Counted from the first letter of the stretch, positions 34,584-43,612 are shown. The stretch is 64,000 bases of DNA from VYFG01 sp965248685 (GCA_965248685.1 CBDFKC010000003.1:682001-746000); one strand, 5' to 3'. The notes: generated by a model not told the origin, from the letters alone. Translations and numbers: made by a program.

Positions 34584-35591
34584 CTATACCTGGTAATACT
34601 CACGATACCAATCACAAAATCGACTTAAGCCGGTTTGGATATCCGTCCCAGGTTGATATCCGGTGAGAGAGGCAAGTTTGTCCACATTGGCATGAGTCGC
34701 CATGACGTCGCCGTCCTGCATCGGTAACATCTCGTAAACCGCCTTCACCCCGAGACAATTTTCCAGGGTAGCGATATAGTCCATTAATTCCACCCGATTA
34801 CCATTGCCAATATTTAGTATCCGATAGGGCGCTTGACTATCCCCTGGGGTAGGTGCAGCAGGGTCAAATATCGCCGACGGTGATGCCGGCTGGTCTATGG
34901 CGCGGATAATGCCTTCTACAATATCATCGATATAGGTGAAGTCCCTGGTCAGTTTGCCATTGTTGTAGACTGGAATGGTCGCTCCCGAAAGAATCAACCG
35001 AGTGAATTTAAAGAATGCCATATCCGGTCGTCCCCAGGGACCATATACCGTAAAAAAGCGCAGCCCCGTTGTCGGCAGCCGATATAAGTGAGCATAGGTA
35101 TGGGCCATGAGTTCATTGGCCTTCTTGGTCGCGGCGTATAGTGAAATCGGATGGTCTACCGGATCGTCTTCGCTAAATGGTAACCGCGTATTACCCCCAT
35201 ATACTGAACTACTCGAAGCGAATACCAGGTGACTAACATTGCTGTGTCGGCAGCCTTCCAGAATATTGCCAAAGCCAACCAGATTAGCATCAATATAGGC
35301 GGCGGGGTTTTCCAATGAATATCGAACCCCGGCCTGGGCCGCCAGGTTTATGACGGCATCATATTTTCTAGTGGTAAACAGCTTCTTAACCCCAGGTCGA
35401 TCGGCGATGTCGAGGACTTCGAAGCTGAAGTTTTCGCGTTGCTGTAACCCTTTGAGACGGGCCTGTTTTAAACTGACTTCATAATAATCGTTGAGATTAT
35501 CAATGGCGTGAATCTGCTCACCACGGTCCAGTAAACGATGGCCAAGGGCGGCGCCGATAAAGCCGGCCCCTCCCGTAATTAGAATTGTCAT
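34584..35591 (-). CDS. UDP-glucuronate 4-epimerase-like SDR
   Basis: 335 residues. MTILITGGAGFIGAALGHRL binds NAD; NDYYEVSLKQARL after the second strand is characteristic of UDP-glucuronate 4-epimerases; FASSSSVYGGNTRLPF and the YAATK (YxxxK) pair are catalytic; FFTVYGPWGRPDMA binds the sugar. Likely interconverts UDP-GlcA/GalA or the HexNAcA analogue produced by the dehydrogenase at 33178. Separated from manC by three bases, so co-transcribed. Confidence 0.9.
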   Translation of the reverse strand: MTILITGGAGFIGAALGHRLLDRGEQIHAIDNLNDYYEVSLKQARLKGLQQRENFSFEVLDIADRPGVKKLFTTRKYDAVINLAAQAGVRYSLENPAAYIDANLVGFGNILEGCRHSNVSHLVFASSSSVYGGNTRLPFSEDDPVDHPISLYAATKKANELMAHTYAHLYRLPTTGLRFFTVYGPWGRPDMAFFKFTRLILSGATIPVYNNGKLTRDFTYIDDIVEGIIRAIDQPASPSAIFDPAAPTPGDSQAPYRILNIGNGNRVELMDYIATLENCLGVKAVYEMLPMQDGDVMATHANVDKLASLTGYQPGTDIQTGLSRFCDWYREYYQV

Positions 35592-35594
35592 GGA

Positions 35595-37031
35595 TCAGCT
35601 TCTGCCGTATTCGTCGTCGAAACGCTGAATATCATCTTCGCCCAGATAGGCGCCTGACTGAACTTCAATTATTTCCAGGGGAACCTTGCCCGGATTGCGC
35701 AAACGATGTTTTTCGCCGAGTGGTATATAGGCGGCTTCGTTTTCGGGCAAGATGAAGGTTTTGTCACCGCATGTCACTTCGGCGGTGCCAGACACTACGA
35801 TCCAGTGCTCCGCCCGATGGACGTGTTTCTGCATTGAAGTACATTCGCCGCTTTTAACCATAATACGCTTGACCTGAAAACGGTCGCCACTGTCGAGGCA
35901 ATCGTAATTGCCCCAGGGTCTGAACGCCTTGCGGTGTAATTCGGTCTCGGGGCGATTGTGGATTTTCAAATGTTCGACCAGTTGTTTAATGTCTTGATCT
36001 TTTTGTTTTGATGTCACCAGTAATCCATCGTGGGTTTCCACGATGATCAGGTCATCGACTCCAAGCGCGGTCACCAATTTGTTTTCGGAGTGAACATAAC
36101 TGTTATTTACCGACTGCAGGACCACGTCCCCACGGGTAACATTACCCTGATCATCTTTATCACCAGACTCCCATAGGGACGTCCATGATCCGATATCGGT
36201 CCAGCCAGCATTAAGTGGAACAACTTTTACCTTATCAGACCGTTCCATCACCGCGTAGTCAATGGAAATAGAGGGACAGACTTCGTAGGCGCTTTGATTT
36301 AGACGAAGAAAATCAAGATCTTGGCTGGCTGATTCCAGTGCTGCTATGGCATTGGTAAAAATATCTGGAGAGTGACGTTCCAGTTCAGCAAGGTAGGACT
36401 CCGGCGTAAACAGAAACATGCCACTGTTCCAGTAATACCCGCCTTCCTCAAGATAGGATTCAGCCACACTCAGGGTTGGCTTCTCAACGAACCGTTCGAC
36501 ATCCAGCGCTACCTGGCTGGTATTGTCTGGGGCGGCTTTGATGTATCCATAGCCGGTCACCGGGCGATCGGGAGTAATGCCAAAAGTAACCAGACTGCCC
36601 TGGGAGGCGGCGTCTCTGGCGCGCTCAATGGCCTCGGTAAATTCTTGATTGTTATGAATCAGGTGGTCGGCTGGTAATACTAGCATCAGGCAATTTCCAG
36701 CGGGTCCGGATTTTACCAGTCTCGACGCCGCAGTGGCGATTGCGGGTGCGGTATTGCGCCCCACCGGTTCCAGAATAATAGCGTCGTGAGACAGTCCAAG
36801 ATCCTGCATTTGTTCCGCCACCATAAATCGATGTTCGTCATTGCAGACGATGACAGGTTCCGCAATGGCCTCGATGCCTGCCACCCGACCCAGGGTTTTT
36901 TGAAACAGACTGTCACCGCCAACCAGGTTGATAAACTGCTTTGGCCGCATTGATCTAGATAATGGCCAGAGTCTGGTACCAGAGCCACCAGACAGGATAA
37001 CCGGAACAATTGTAAGGGAATTATCTTTCAT
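35595..37031 (-). CDS. manC: mannose-1-phosphate guanylyltransferase/mannose-6-phosphate isomerase
   Basis: 478 residues, typical for the type II bifunctional enzyme. IVPVILSGGSGTRLWPLSR is the pyrophosphorylase loop, RPKQFINLVG follows, and FVEKPTLSVAESYLEEG is the substrate-contacting region of the N-terminal domain. The C-terminal cupin isomerase domain has FRPWGNYDCLDSGDRFQVKR, MQKHVHRAEHW and GEKHRLRNPG with metal-binding His residues. Makes GDP-mannose for the neighbouring Gmd. One base overlap with gmd, so the two are coupled. Confidence 0.94.
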   Translation of the reverse strand: MKDNSLTIVPVILSGGSGTRLWPLSRSMRPKQFINLVGGDSLFQKTLGRVAGIEAIAEPVIVCNDEHRFMVAEQMQDLGLSHDAIILEPVGRNTAPAIATAASRLVKSGPAGNCLMLVLPADHLIHNNQEFTEAIERARDAASQGSLVTFGITPDRPVTGYGYIKAAPDNTSQVALDVERFVEKPTLSVAESYLEEGGYYWNSGMFLFTPESYLAELERHSPDIFTNAIAALESASQDLDFLRLNQSAYEVCPSISIDYAVMERSDKVKVVPLNAGWTDIGSWTSLWESGDKDDQGNVTRGDVVLQSVNNSYVHSENKLVTALGVDDLIIVETHDGLLVTSKQKDQDIKQLVEHLKIHNRPETELHRKAFRPWGNYDCLDSGDRFQVKRIMVKSGECTSMQKHVHRAEHWIVVSGTAEVTCGDKTFILPENEAAYIPLGEKHRLRNPGKVPLEIIEVQSGAYLGEDDIQRFDDEYGRS

Positions 37032-38068
37032 CAGAACGAGGCCCCGGTAGCGATTCGTTTCATATCCGCTTCAACCATCATACTAGCGAGCTGCTCCAGC
37101 GTGGTGCTGGCTTCCCAGCCGAATACCTCGCGGGCTTTGCTGGGGTCGCCCAACAGCAGTTCGACTTCCGCCGGGCGGTAAAAGTCGGAGTTAATCCGCA
37201 CTACGACTTTGCCGGTGGTATTGTCGGTGGCGGTTTCATCGAGTCCCTCACCCTGCCAGTTAATCGCAATTCCGGCGCTTTCGAATGCGAGATCAACAAA
37301 GCTGCGGACGGATTCGGTACGCCCGGTCGCCAGCACGAAATTATCCGGTGTGTCTACCTGCATCATCTGATACATGCCCTTGATATAGTCTCCGGTGTAT
37401 CCCCAGTCGCGCTTAGCATCGAGGTTGCCGAGTTCGATGCAGTCGATTAATCCGGCCCTGATCCGGGCGACTCCATCGGTAATCTTGCGAGTTACAAAGT
37501 TTTTTCCGCGGAGTGGCGACTCATGATTAAACAATATTCCACAACTGGCGAAAAGGTCATAAGATTCCCGGTAATTAATCGTGATCCAATGGGCATAGAG
37601 CTTGGCCACCGCATAAGGACTACGGGGATAGAAAGGAGTTTCCTCATTTTGCGGTACCGCCTGCACCTTGCCATACAACTCCGAGGTGGACGCTTGGTAA
37701 AAACGAACCTTGGGATTAATCAGTCGCACCGCTTCCAACAGGTTCAGCGTTCCGATTGCATTTATCTGAGTGGTGGTGGATGGTTGCTTGAATGACACCT
37801 CGACAAAGCTTTGCGCCGCAAGGTTATAGATTTCGTCGGGCTCGCATTCCGAAACCATAGATACGGCATTTCCCGGATCGGTCAAATCCAGATCTATCAG
37901 TTTGAAACTTGGGTGGTGCTGAATACCAAGCTCCTCCAATCGCCAGAAATTGATCGAACTGGTGCGCCGGAATGCGCCAAACACACGATACCCTAATTCC
38001 AGTAAATATTTGGCCATATAGCCGCCATCCTGGCCGGTGATGCCGGTGACAACCGCAGTTTTAGACAT
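37031..38068 (-). CDS. gmd: GDP-mannose 4,6-dehydratase
   Basis: 345 residues. VVTGITGQDGGYMAKYLLE is the NADP-binding signature of Gmd; NLAAQSFVEVSF, FYQASTSELYGKVQ and YPRSPYAVAKLYAHW hold the catalytic S-T-E and YxxxK; FNHESPLRGKNFVTRKIT binds substrate. Forms GDP-4-keto-6-deoxymannose. No GDP-fucose synthase or Rmd reductase follows in the window, so the product may be GDP-rhamnose, GDP-fucose or, with a DegT enzyme such as the one at 22332, GDP-perosamine. First gene of the minus-strand run 33178-38068. Confidence 0.94.
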   Translation of the reverse strand: MSKTAVVTGITGQDGGYMAKYLLELGYRVFGAFRRTSSINFWRLEELGIQHHPSFKLIDLDLTDPGNAVSMVSECEPDEIYNLAAQSFVEVSFKQPSTTTQINAIGTLNLLEAVRLINPKVRFYQASTSELYGKVQAVPQNEETPFYPRSPYAVAKLYAHWITINYRESYDLFASCGILFNHESPLRGKNFVTRKITDGVARIRAGLIDCIELGNLDAKRDWGYTGDYIKGMYQMMQVDTPDNFVLATGRTESVRSFVDLAFESAGIAINWQGEGLDETATDNTTGKVVVRINSDFYRPAEVELLLGDPSKAREVFGWEASTTLEQLASMMVEADMKRIATGASF

Positions 38069-38245
38069 AAGACGGAAAATTCCTCTGGGTTGAGATATAA
38101 AGCGGGGTATCGCGTGATTTAAATTGTCGCGAAATTATAGCGTTTCTCCCCGAAAAAATCTGTGAAGTTGTTTTTCCGTGGCAAGCTCCCCGCGATGACC
38201 AGTGAGACAGTAAGGTAATACCGGCTCCGCTATGTGGTGGTCGAA

Positions 38246-38995
38246 TCACGATTTAATGAAGTAAAAGATAACCCCCAAAATATGGTCGTGATCGGTAAAT
38301 TCCACAAACATTTGGGAAACATTATTTTGCTGAATAATTTTAGTGAGTCGGTTTATGTTGTAGCTGTTCATTTCCATATGAGGTGCGGTTAGTGGTCTTC
38401 CCTTGACCAGGTTAGCGATATATTTGGTGAAGGGCAGATATTTTTTTACCAGGGGCACGATGTTGCTGCCAGATTTGGCGTAGGTAAAATGGACCACGCC
38501 CACACCTCCTGACTCTAGTCGATCAACCAGTAAGCTAAACAACGCTTCGCCCCGGGGTACCGGGATATGTTGAAAAACAATATACGAATGGATCAGGTCA
38601 AATTTACCGGAAACCCGGGATAGACCATCGTCAGATTTCTCAAAGCTAGTGTTATCAATGGACCGACGCTGACAATTGGAAGCCGCTTCCTGCAGCATCG
38701 AATCCGACACATCGAGGCCGGTCACCTGGTCGGCGAGCCTTGCAAAGGGGATCGTTAGCCGGCCAACCCCACAGCCAAAATCCAATACTTTCGAGGGGGC
38801 AAATTCCGGATTGAGCCGCTTTTTGATCGTGTCCAGAACGTGAGCGACATGGGTTTCTCCTGAAGTAAAAAACTCATCGAGGTTTTCCTGGGTGTTATGA
38901 GAATTAATATATTTCTCATCGGTAAGCACCCCATAATAGGGTGATTCTTTTCCATACCGTTCCCATTCTTGGTCGCTGCCCTTGTCCAATATCAA
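38246..38995 (-). CDS. class I SAM-dependent methyltransferase
   Basis: 249 residues from TTG 38995 (a second TTG six bases on is possible); the upstream AGGGCGG is a fair ribosome-binding site. VLDFGCGVGRLTIPFA is motif I, VTGLDVSDSMLQEA motif II, FDLIHSYIVFQHIPVPRGE motif IV, ESGGVGVVHFTY motif V. The N-terminal W.RYG...PYYGVLTDEK pattern is common to methyltransferases of polysaccharide loci. Last gene of the glycan locus before ileS, from which it is separated by 45 bp on the same strand; it could be partly read through from ileS. Confidence 0.8.
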   Translation of the reverse strand: MILDKGSDQEWERYGKESPYYGVLTDEKYINSHNTQENLDEFFTSGETHVAHVLDTIKKRLNPEFAPSKVLDFGCGVGRLTIPFARLADQVTGLDVSDSMLQEAASNCQRRSIDNTSFEKSDDGLSRVSGKFDLIHSYIVFQHIPVPRGEALFSLLVDRLESGGVGVVHFTYAKSGSNIVPLVKKYLPFTKYIANLVKGRPLTAPHMEMNSYNINRLTKIIQQNNVSQMFVEFTDHDHILGVIFYFIKS

Positions 38996-39040
38996 ACCGC
39001 CCTGGCAAGTATATTCAATGGTGACAAGTTTCCAGGAAGC

Positions 39041-42000
39041 TTAGGTTTGTTGCCGTTTCAGGCTGATATTCAAGCTCTGGTCCGCCAGAGACTTTTCGCA
39101 GTCATAACCTTCAACTTTATCGGCTGACACCAGGTCCGCGGCCAGGGTCTCGGTCATAATGTATTCCCTGAAGGTTTCCAGGGCTTGCTCAACCAGGTCG
39201 GTACCACTGATACCAAGTTCGATGCGGTCAGAAATATCCAGGTCCGCAGATTTTCTGGCGTCTTGTACCGTGCGCACGATTTCCCGGGCGACCCCCTCCA
39301 GAATCAGTTCATCAGACAACGAGGTATCCAGGGCAACCATAAAATTGCCAGCACCCGCCGACGCGTAACCCTCGGCGGATCCAGTCAAGACCTGACAATC
39401 TTCGGGCTCAAATTCAATTTGTTGACCATCCACGTCGAGACTGAAGCTATGTCCGCCAGACACTTCCCCAGCGATCCAGCTGCTGTCGGCCTGGGAAAGT
39501 GCCAGTTTTATCGCCGGCATCATCTTTCCATAGCGCTTACCGAGCCGGGGAAAATTTGGTTTTATCTGATAGCTCACCAACTGATTGTCGGCGGATACAA
39601 ATTCAACCGCTTTTATATTCAACTCCTCGAGGATTTGTTGGGTATGCTTTTCCACTGCCCGTTTGGACAATTCATCCGGCGCGCTCACCAGCAGGCGAGA
39701 TAGCGGTTGTCTGACCCTGACCTTGCTTTTTTCCCGAGTAGAACGGCCGAGTCCAACGATCTGCTGGACCACGTCCATTTCAAACACCAGGTTATCGTCA
39801 AGGTAATCCATACGGTACCCAGGCCATTCAGTCAGGTGTACGCTTTCGGGATTACCCGGCAATGTGGCGACCAGATTCTGATACATGGCTTCACTGAGAA
39901 ATGGCATAAACGGCGCGATCAGCCGATGTACCAGGTTGAGACATTCGTAAAGGGTTAGATACGCACTCTGTTTATCCTCGCCGGCTTCACTTTTCCAGAA
40001 GCGTCTGCGATTTCGCCGCACATACCAGTTACTCAATTGATCGACCAGCTTTTCAATAGCATCCCCGGCGGTCCTTGCATCGTAGTTATCGAGGGCTTGG
40101 GTGCTAACTTTTACCGTGCGGTGGGCCAGGGCCAGGATCCAGCGATCAATTTCCGGCCGCCTGGCAATATCCACGTCCTGTTCCGGATCAAAGTTATCGA
40201 GCCGCGCATAGAGAACAAAAAATGCATAGGTATTCCACAGGGTATTAACAAAAGATGCCGCCACCTCGCGAACGATTTCTACGGAAATTCTTTTTTGCCC
40301 CTCCGGTGCGCTTCGAGCGAGGAATAACCAACGCAATGCATCGACGCCGATGGTGTCGAATACGTCATAGGGATTGACGATATTACCTTGGGACTTCGAC
40401 ATCTTCTTGCCCTTGTCGTCCACAATGTGACTCAGACAAACGCAGTTTTTATAGGCTACACTGTCAGATACCAGGGCCGCTATAGCATGCAAGGTATAGA
40501 ACCAGCCACGGGTCTGGTCAATCGCTTCACAGATATAGTCAGCCGGAAAATGATTTTCGAAATCCTCCTGGTTCTCAAATGGATAATGCCACTGGGCATA
40601 GGTCATGGCGCCGGAATCGAACCAGCAGTCAATAACTTCGGGTACCCGGGTGTAAGTCCGACCCTCTTTGACAAAGGTTATTTGGTCGATTTGGGGACGG
40701 TGCAGATCCACCTCCTGCATGGATCTGCCGGTTAGTTCCTCGAGCTCAGCCAGAGACCCGATACAGACAAAATCCCCCTCCCCATCAGTCCACAGAGGCA
40801 ACGGTGTGCCCCAAAAGCGCTCCCGAGACAACGCCCAGTCAACATTATTTTCAAGCCAGTTACCAAATCGACCATCCTTGATTGTTTCTGGCACCCAGTT
40901 GATGGTCTGATTGAGTTCCACCATGCGATCTTTTATGTCGGTGGTACGGATATACCAGGCTTCCTTGGCATAGTAGATTAGCGGATCGCCGGTTCTCCAG
41001 CCAAAAGGATAGTTGTGCAGGGTTTTTTCATCGCGAAACATCAGTCCTCGGTCAGTCAGAATTTGATTAATGACCGGATCAGCTTGCTTAAAAAACTTAC
41101 CGGCTACCGGAGTGACTTCGGACTTGAAGTATCCATCAAGTCCAACTCCATGGACGACAGGTACTCCTTCGCGTTTGCTCAGTTCGAGATCGTCGACCCC
41201 GTAAGCCGGGGCGGTATGCACGATACCGGTACCGTCGTCGGTACTGACGAAGTCCGCGGCGACAATGCGAAAACAGTCGCCATAGGGAATATCCAGATAG
41301 TCAAACAGGCGGGTATAGCGTTGGCCCACCAATTCTTTTCCCTTCACCGTGCGGGTGATTTTATAGGGCTCTTCGCCAAATAACGCATCGATCCTGGAGT
41401 GCGCTGCGATAAGGGTTTCATCCCCGTACTCGACGTAGCTATAATCGATTTCTTCGCCAACCGCCAGTAACAAATTAGAAGGCAGAGTCCAGGGAGTCGT
41501 AGTCCATACCAAAAGTGAAACGTTTTGTTGTTCGGCCATCGGGAACCGCACTGTGATCGATGGATCCTCGACTTCTTTGTAGCCCTGGGCAACTTCGTGG
41601 GAGGATAAGGTTGCACCGATGCGCGGATCATAGGGCACCACTTTGTTGCCCTGGTAGATAAGTCCTTTATCCCAGATTCGTTGCAGCAAATTCCAGGTTG
41701 ATTCGATATAGGCGTTGTCCAGCGTATAGTAAGCCTGGTCCAGGTTTACCCAATAACCCATGCGCTTGGTCATGGTTTCCCACTCCCCAATATAGGTTAT
41801 CACCGAATCGCGACAACGCCGGGTAAATTCGGCTACACCGATTTGCTTTTCGATTTCTTTTTTGTCAAATATCCCAAGCTGCTTTTCGACTTCATGTTCC
41901 ACCGGCAATCCATGGGTATCCCATCCTCCCTTGCGCGGTGCGTAAAAACCTCGCATGGTTTTATAACGGGGATATATATCCTTAAAGGTACGAGCCAAGA

Positions 42001-42178
42001 CATGGTGTATGCCGGGGCGACCGTTAGCAGTGGGTGGGCCCTCATTAAAACTGAATCGAGGTCTGCCTTCGCTTTGCTTCAGGCTCTTGTCAAAAATGGA
42101 CTCGCGATCCCATAGCGCAAGAATATCCCGTTCCAACCTGGGGCCATCGTAGCGCCCGTTTACCTCATTAAATGTCAT
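39041..42178 (-). CDS. ileS: isoleucyl-tRNA synthetase, type 2, with GxHH signature
   Basis: 1045 residues, length of the type 2 (eukaryote-like) IleRS. Charges tRNA-Ile in the cytosol. Class I signature region is PPTANGRPGIHHVLART: residues 56-59 are GIHH, where classical enzymes have HxGH. KMSKS is intact at 592-596. The editing domain lies at about 190-400 (WTTTPWTLPSNLLLAVG; DDGTGIVHTAPAYG with its catalytic Asp region). The anticodon-binding C-terminus has no zinc-finger tail. Swapped GxHH motifs in IleRS2 have been linked to mupirocin hyper-resistance, so this enzyme is predicted to be resistant. It is the only ileS seen here. A T-box riboswitch precedes it. Confidence 0.96.
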   Translation of the reverse strand: MTFNEVNGRYDGPRLERDILALWDRESIFDKSLKQSEGRPRFSFNEGPPTANGRPGIHHVLARTFKDIYPRYKTMRGFYAPRKGGWDTHGLPVEHEVEKQLGIFDKKEIEKQIGVAEFTRRCRDSVITYIGEWETMTKRMGYWVNLDQAYYTLDNAYIESTWNLLQRIWDKGLIYQGNKVVPYDPRIGATLSSHEVAQGYKEVEDPSITVRFPMAEQQNVSLLVWTTTPWTLPSNLLLAVGEEIDYSYVEYGDETLIAAHSRIDALFGEEPYKITRTVKGKELVGQRYTRLFDYLDIPYGDCFRIVAADFVSTDDGTGIVHTAPAYGVDDLELSKREGVPVVHGVGLDGYFKSEVTPVAGKFFKQADPVINQILTDRGLMFRDEKTLHNYPFGWRTGDPLIYYAKEAWYIRTTDIKDRMVELNQTINWVPETIKDGRFGNWLENNVDWALSRERFWGTPLPLWTDGEGDFVCIGSLAELEELTGRSMQEVDLHRPQIDQITFVKEGRTYTRVPEVIDCWFDSGAMTYAQWHYPFENQEDFENHFPADYICEAIDQTRGWFYTLHAIAALVSDSVAYKNCVCLSHIVDDKGKKMSKSQGNIVNPYDVFDTIGVDALRWLFLARSAPEGQKRISVEIVREVAASFVNTLWNTYAFFVLYARLDNFDPEQDVDIARRPEIDRWILALAHRTVKVSTQALDNYDARTAGDAIEKLVDQLSNWYVRRNRRRFWKSEAGEDKQSAYLTLYECLNLVHRLIAPFMPFLSEAMYQNLVATLPGNPESVHLTEWPGYRMDYLDDNLVFEMDVVQQIVGLGRSTREKSKVRVRQPLSRLLVSAPDELSKRAVEKHTQQILEELNIKAVEFVSADNQLVSYQIKPNFPRLGKRYGKMMPAIKLALSQADSSWIAGEVSGGHSFSLDVDGQQIEFEPEDCQVLTGSAEGYASAGAGNFMVALDTSLSDELILEGVAREIVRTVQDARKSADLDISDRIELGISGTDLVEQALETFREYIMTETLAADLVSADKVEGYDCEKSLADQSLNISLKRQQT

Positions 42179-42224
42179 TGCTCAGATTTTCAAATAGTAT
42201 GTCGGGTAATTTTTGTCACCCAAT

Positions 42225-42284
42225 AAAAAACCCCGGTAAGTCATGCAACGGCTCGAAATCGAACGGTTGGATCACTTACCGGGG
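42225..42284 (-). terminator. T-box regulated intrinsic terminator of ileS leader
   Basis: Minus-strand CCCCGGTAAGT pairs with ACTTACCGGGG, with further CAACGG-type pairing higher in the stem, and is followed at once by TTTTTT. Formation is blocked when the antiterminator captures the CCCCGG strand. Confidence 0.92.
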
Positions 42285-42534
42285 CGATGGTGGGGGATTT
42301 GCATCGCGGTACCACCCGGATTCACCCGTGTCTTGCAACCTCGGGTCTCTGCAGGTCAATCTATCTAACCTGGCGCCATATATCGGTGGCTACCGGTCCG
42401 ATCTACAGTGGTCAATGCCCAGTTCGGCGGACCGCTCAAGGGTGATATTGGTCCTGGGCTACAGGCGGGGCTCCCACTATCGCCCGCTCGCTTGGCTGCA
42501 GAATCGAGGATTACTTATCCCTTTCAACGCGTTA
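42225..42534 (-). promoter_or_regulatory. isoleucine T-box riboswitch (AUC specifier) upstream of ileS
   Basis: Leader RNA that senses uncharged tRNA-Ile and controls ileS by antitermination. Stem I: AAGGG/CCCUU below and UCCU/AGGA above enclose the specifier loop, whose 3' strand CCAAUAUCA presents AUC (plus-strand 42444-42446) followed by the usual purine; the 5' strand carries AAGUA. The T-box AATCCGGGTGGTACCGCG (42305-42322) matches the consensus fully. Antiterminator: CCGGG and GCGAUG pair with downstream CCCGG and CAUCGC, leaving the 7-base bulge UGGUACC; UGGU can pair with ACCA at the tRNA end. The same CCCCGG is needed for the terminator, giving two exclusive states. Spacing to the ileS ATG is about 45 bases after the terminator. 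Confidence 0.93.
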
Positions 42535-42641
42535 GGTGGAATTTACCTTGTGACCCTGCGGATATCAAGGCTTGGTTTTCTTGGGGGTGTTTAGCCAAAT
42601 TGATTTTTTGATACGATGGAATCCCAAATATATTGCCAGAT

Positions 42642-43250
42642 TTATCCGGCTGGTGTCGATCGCCGTCGATAAAAAAAAGAGACCAACAGGGACATTACTA
42701 TACCGCTGGCTAGCCCTGCAGTATGGGCAGTATTTGCAATCCCGAGATTAAACAGTTTTTCGAGGATGCCGCTCCAGCAGATAACAAACCATCCCAGCAT
42801 CAAATAAACAATGGTTGGGTTTAATCGCATGCCGAACCATGGATTGGTCAATCCCTGAATCCAGAAATAGCCAAACAGGGCGTAAACCACCCCGGACATA
42901 CCACCAAATACCGGACCCGAAACCCAATACTGAGCAAGGTTTGAAACCACTCCGCTGACCAGGGAAACCATCAGCATGATAAGGCCGCCTTGCTTGTATT
43001 CAATGATCTGGCCCAATTGCCAGGTCCACATCAAATTGAACACGATGTGGAAGATACCGAAGTGCAGAAACATGGGCGTAACCAGGCGCCAGATCTCGCC
43101 ATCCTGAATTTCCGGCAATGGCGGGCTGAGATATTGAGAGATAAGCAACAAACGTACAATGGATTCATAATTCCATAGCGACATCAAGGCGTAGACGGCA
43201 ACACTGATAGCGATCAACCCCACGGTCACCGGGGATTTCCAGGGTGTCAT
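42642..43250 (-). CDS. rhomboid family intramembrane serine protease
   Basis: 202 residues, six membrane helices without extra domains. Catalytic Ser in FGGMSGVVYALFGY (GxSG) and catalytic His in NTAHTAGLASG; HFGIFHIVFNLMWTWQLG has the H..FN..W pattern of the second helix. Cleaves membrane-protein substrates inside the inner membrane; target unknown. ATG overlaps the stop of the small membrane protein gene as ATGA. The next gene downstream is ileS after its T-box leader, so readthrough transcripts from here would also meet that terminator. Confidence 0.9.
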   Translation of the reverse strand: MTPWKSPVTVGLIAISVAVYALMSLWNYESIVRLLLISQYLSPPLPEIQDGEIWRLVTPMFLHFGIFHIVFNLMWTWQLGQIIEYKQGGLIMLMVSLVSGVVSNLAQYWVSGPVFGGMSGVVYALFGYFWIQGLTNPWFGMRLNPTIVYLMLGWFVICWSGILEKLFNLGIANTAHTAGLASGIVMSLLVSFFYRRRSTPAG

Positions 43251-43612
43251 TGATGCAGTATTTCTATTCGGTCACCCTGGCCCAGGGTAACCTGGATACC
43301 ATCCAGGGAAATAAATTTTCTTCCTTTGATATCTTTGTGCCGGGCCTGGTAATGGACTACCTCGCTGCCTTCTGCGGTGACCCGGATGTTAACGATGCGG
43401 TTATCTCTATGCCAGTGATAGGCGAATACAGCGCAGGATATCGCTACCAGGATTCCTAGCATAATATAAGCCAGGGCTCTGGTGGACGGCGGGCCCTGTG
43501 GCGGGTCCGGTTTTGGTTTGGTACGAGTTGGCTGGGTGCCAGATTGCTTGTTGCGATAAAACAGCGCAACCCCGATGATGACCACCAGGGTGAAGACGAT
43601 CTTGGTCAGCAT
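43247..43612 (-). CDS. small two-helix membrane protein of unknown function
   Basis: 121 residues. One membrane helix at the N-terminus (LTKIVFTLVVIIGVALFY), a Pro/Lys-rich loop, a second helix (ALAYIMLGILVAISCAVFAY), then about 60 residues rich in beta structure (VNIRVTAEGSEVVHYQARHK). No known family was recognised with confidence. Overlaps ycgL upstream and the rhomboid gene downstream, so it belongs to the ycgL-rhomboid operon. Confidence 0.75.
   Translation of the reverse strand: MLTKIVFTLVVIIGVALFYRNKQSGTQPTRTKPKPDPPQGPPSTRALAYIMLGILVAISCAVFAYHWHRDNRIVNIRVTAEGSEVVHYQARHKDIKGRKFISLDGIQVTLGQGDRIEILHQ

Noticed and set aside
39185..39703. 172-residue plus-strand open frame opposite ileS
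   Set aside because: Antisense shadow of a highly conserved synthetase; no start signal or domain.
42231..42281. Arm-like GGTTCGAAAT-type sequence resembling a tRNA T-arm
   Set aside because: It belongs to the apical part of the T-box terminator hairpin; no acceptor stem, anticodon arm or CCA-site context.
42172..42594. 140-residue plus-strand open frame through the ileS leader
   Set aside because: Sequence here is explained by T-box RNA structure on the other strand; the frame has no protein-like features.
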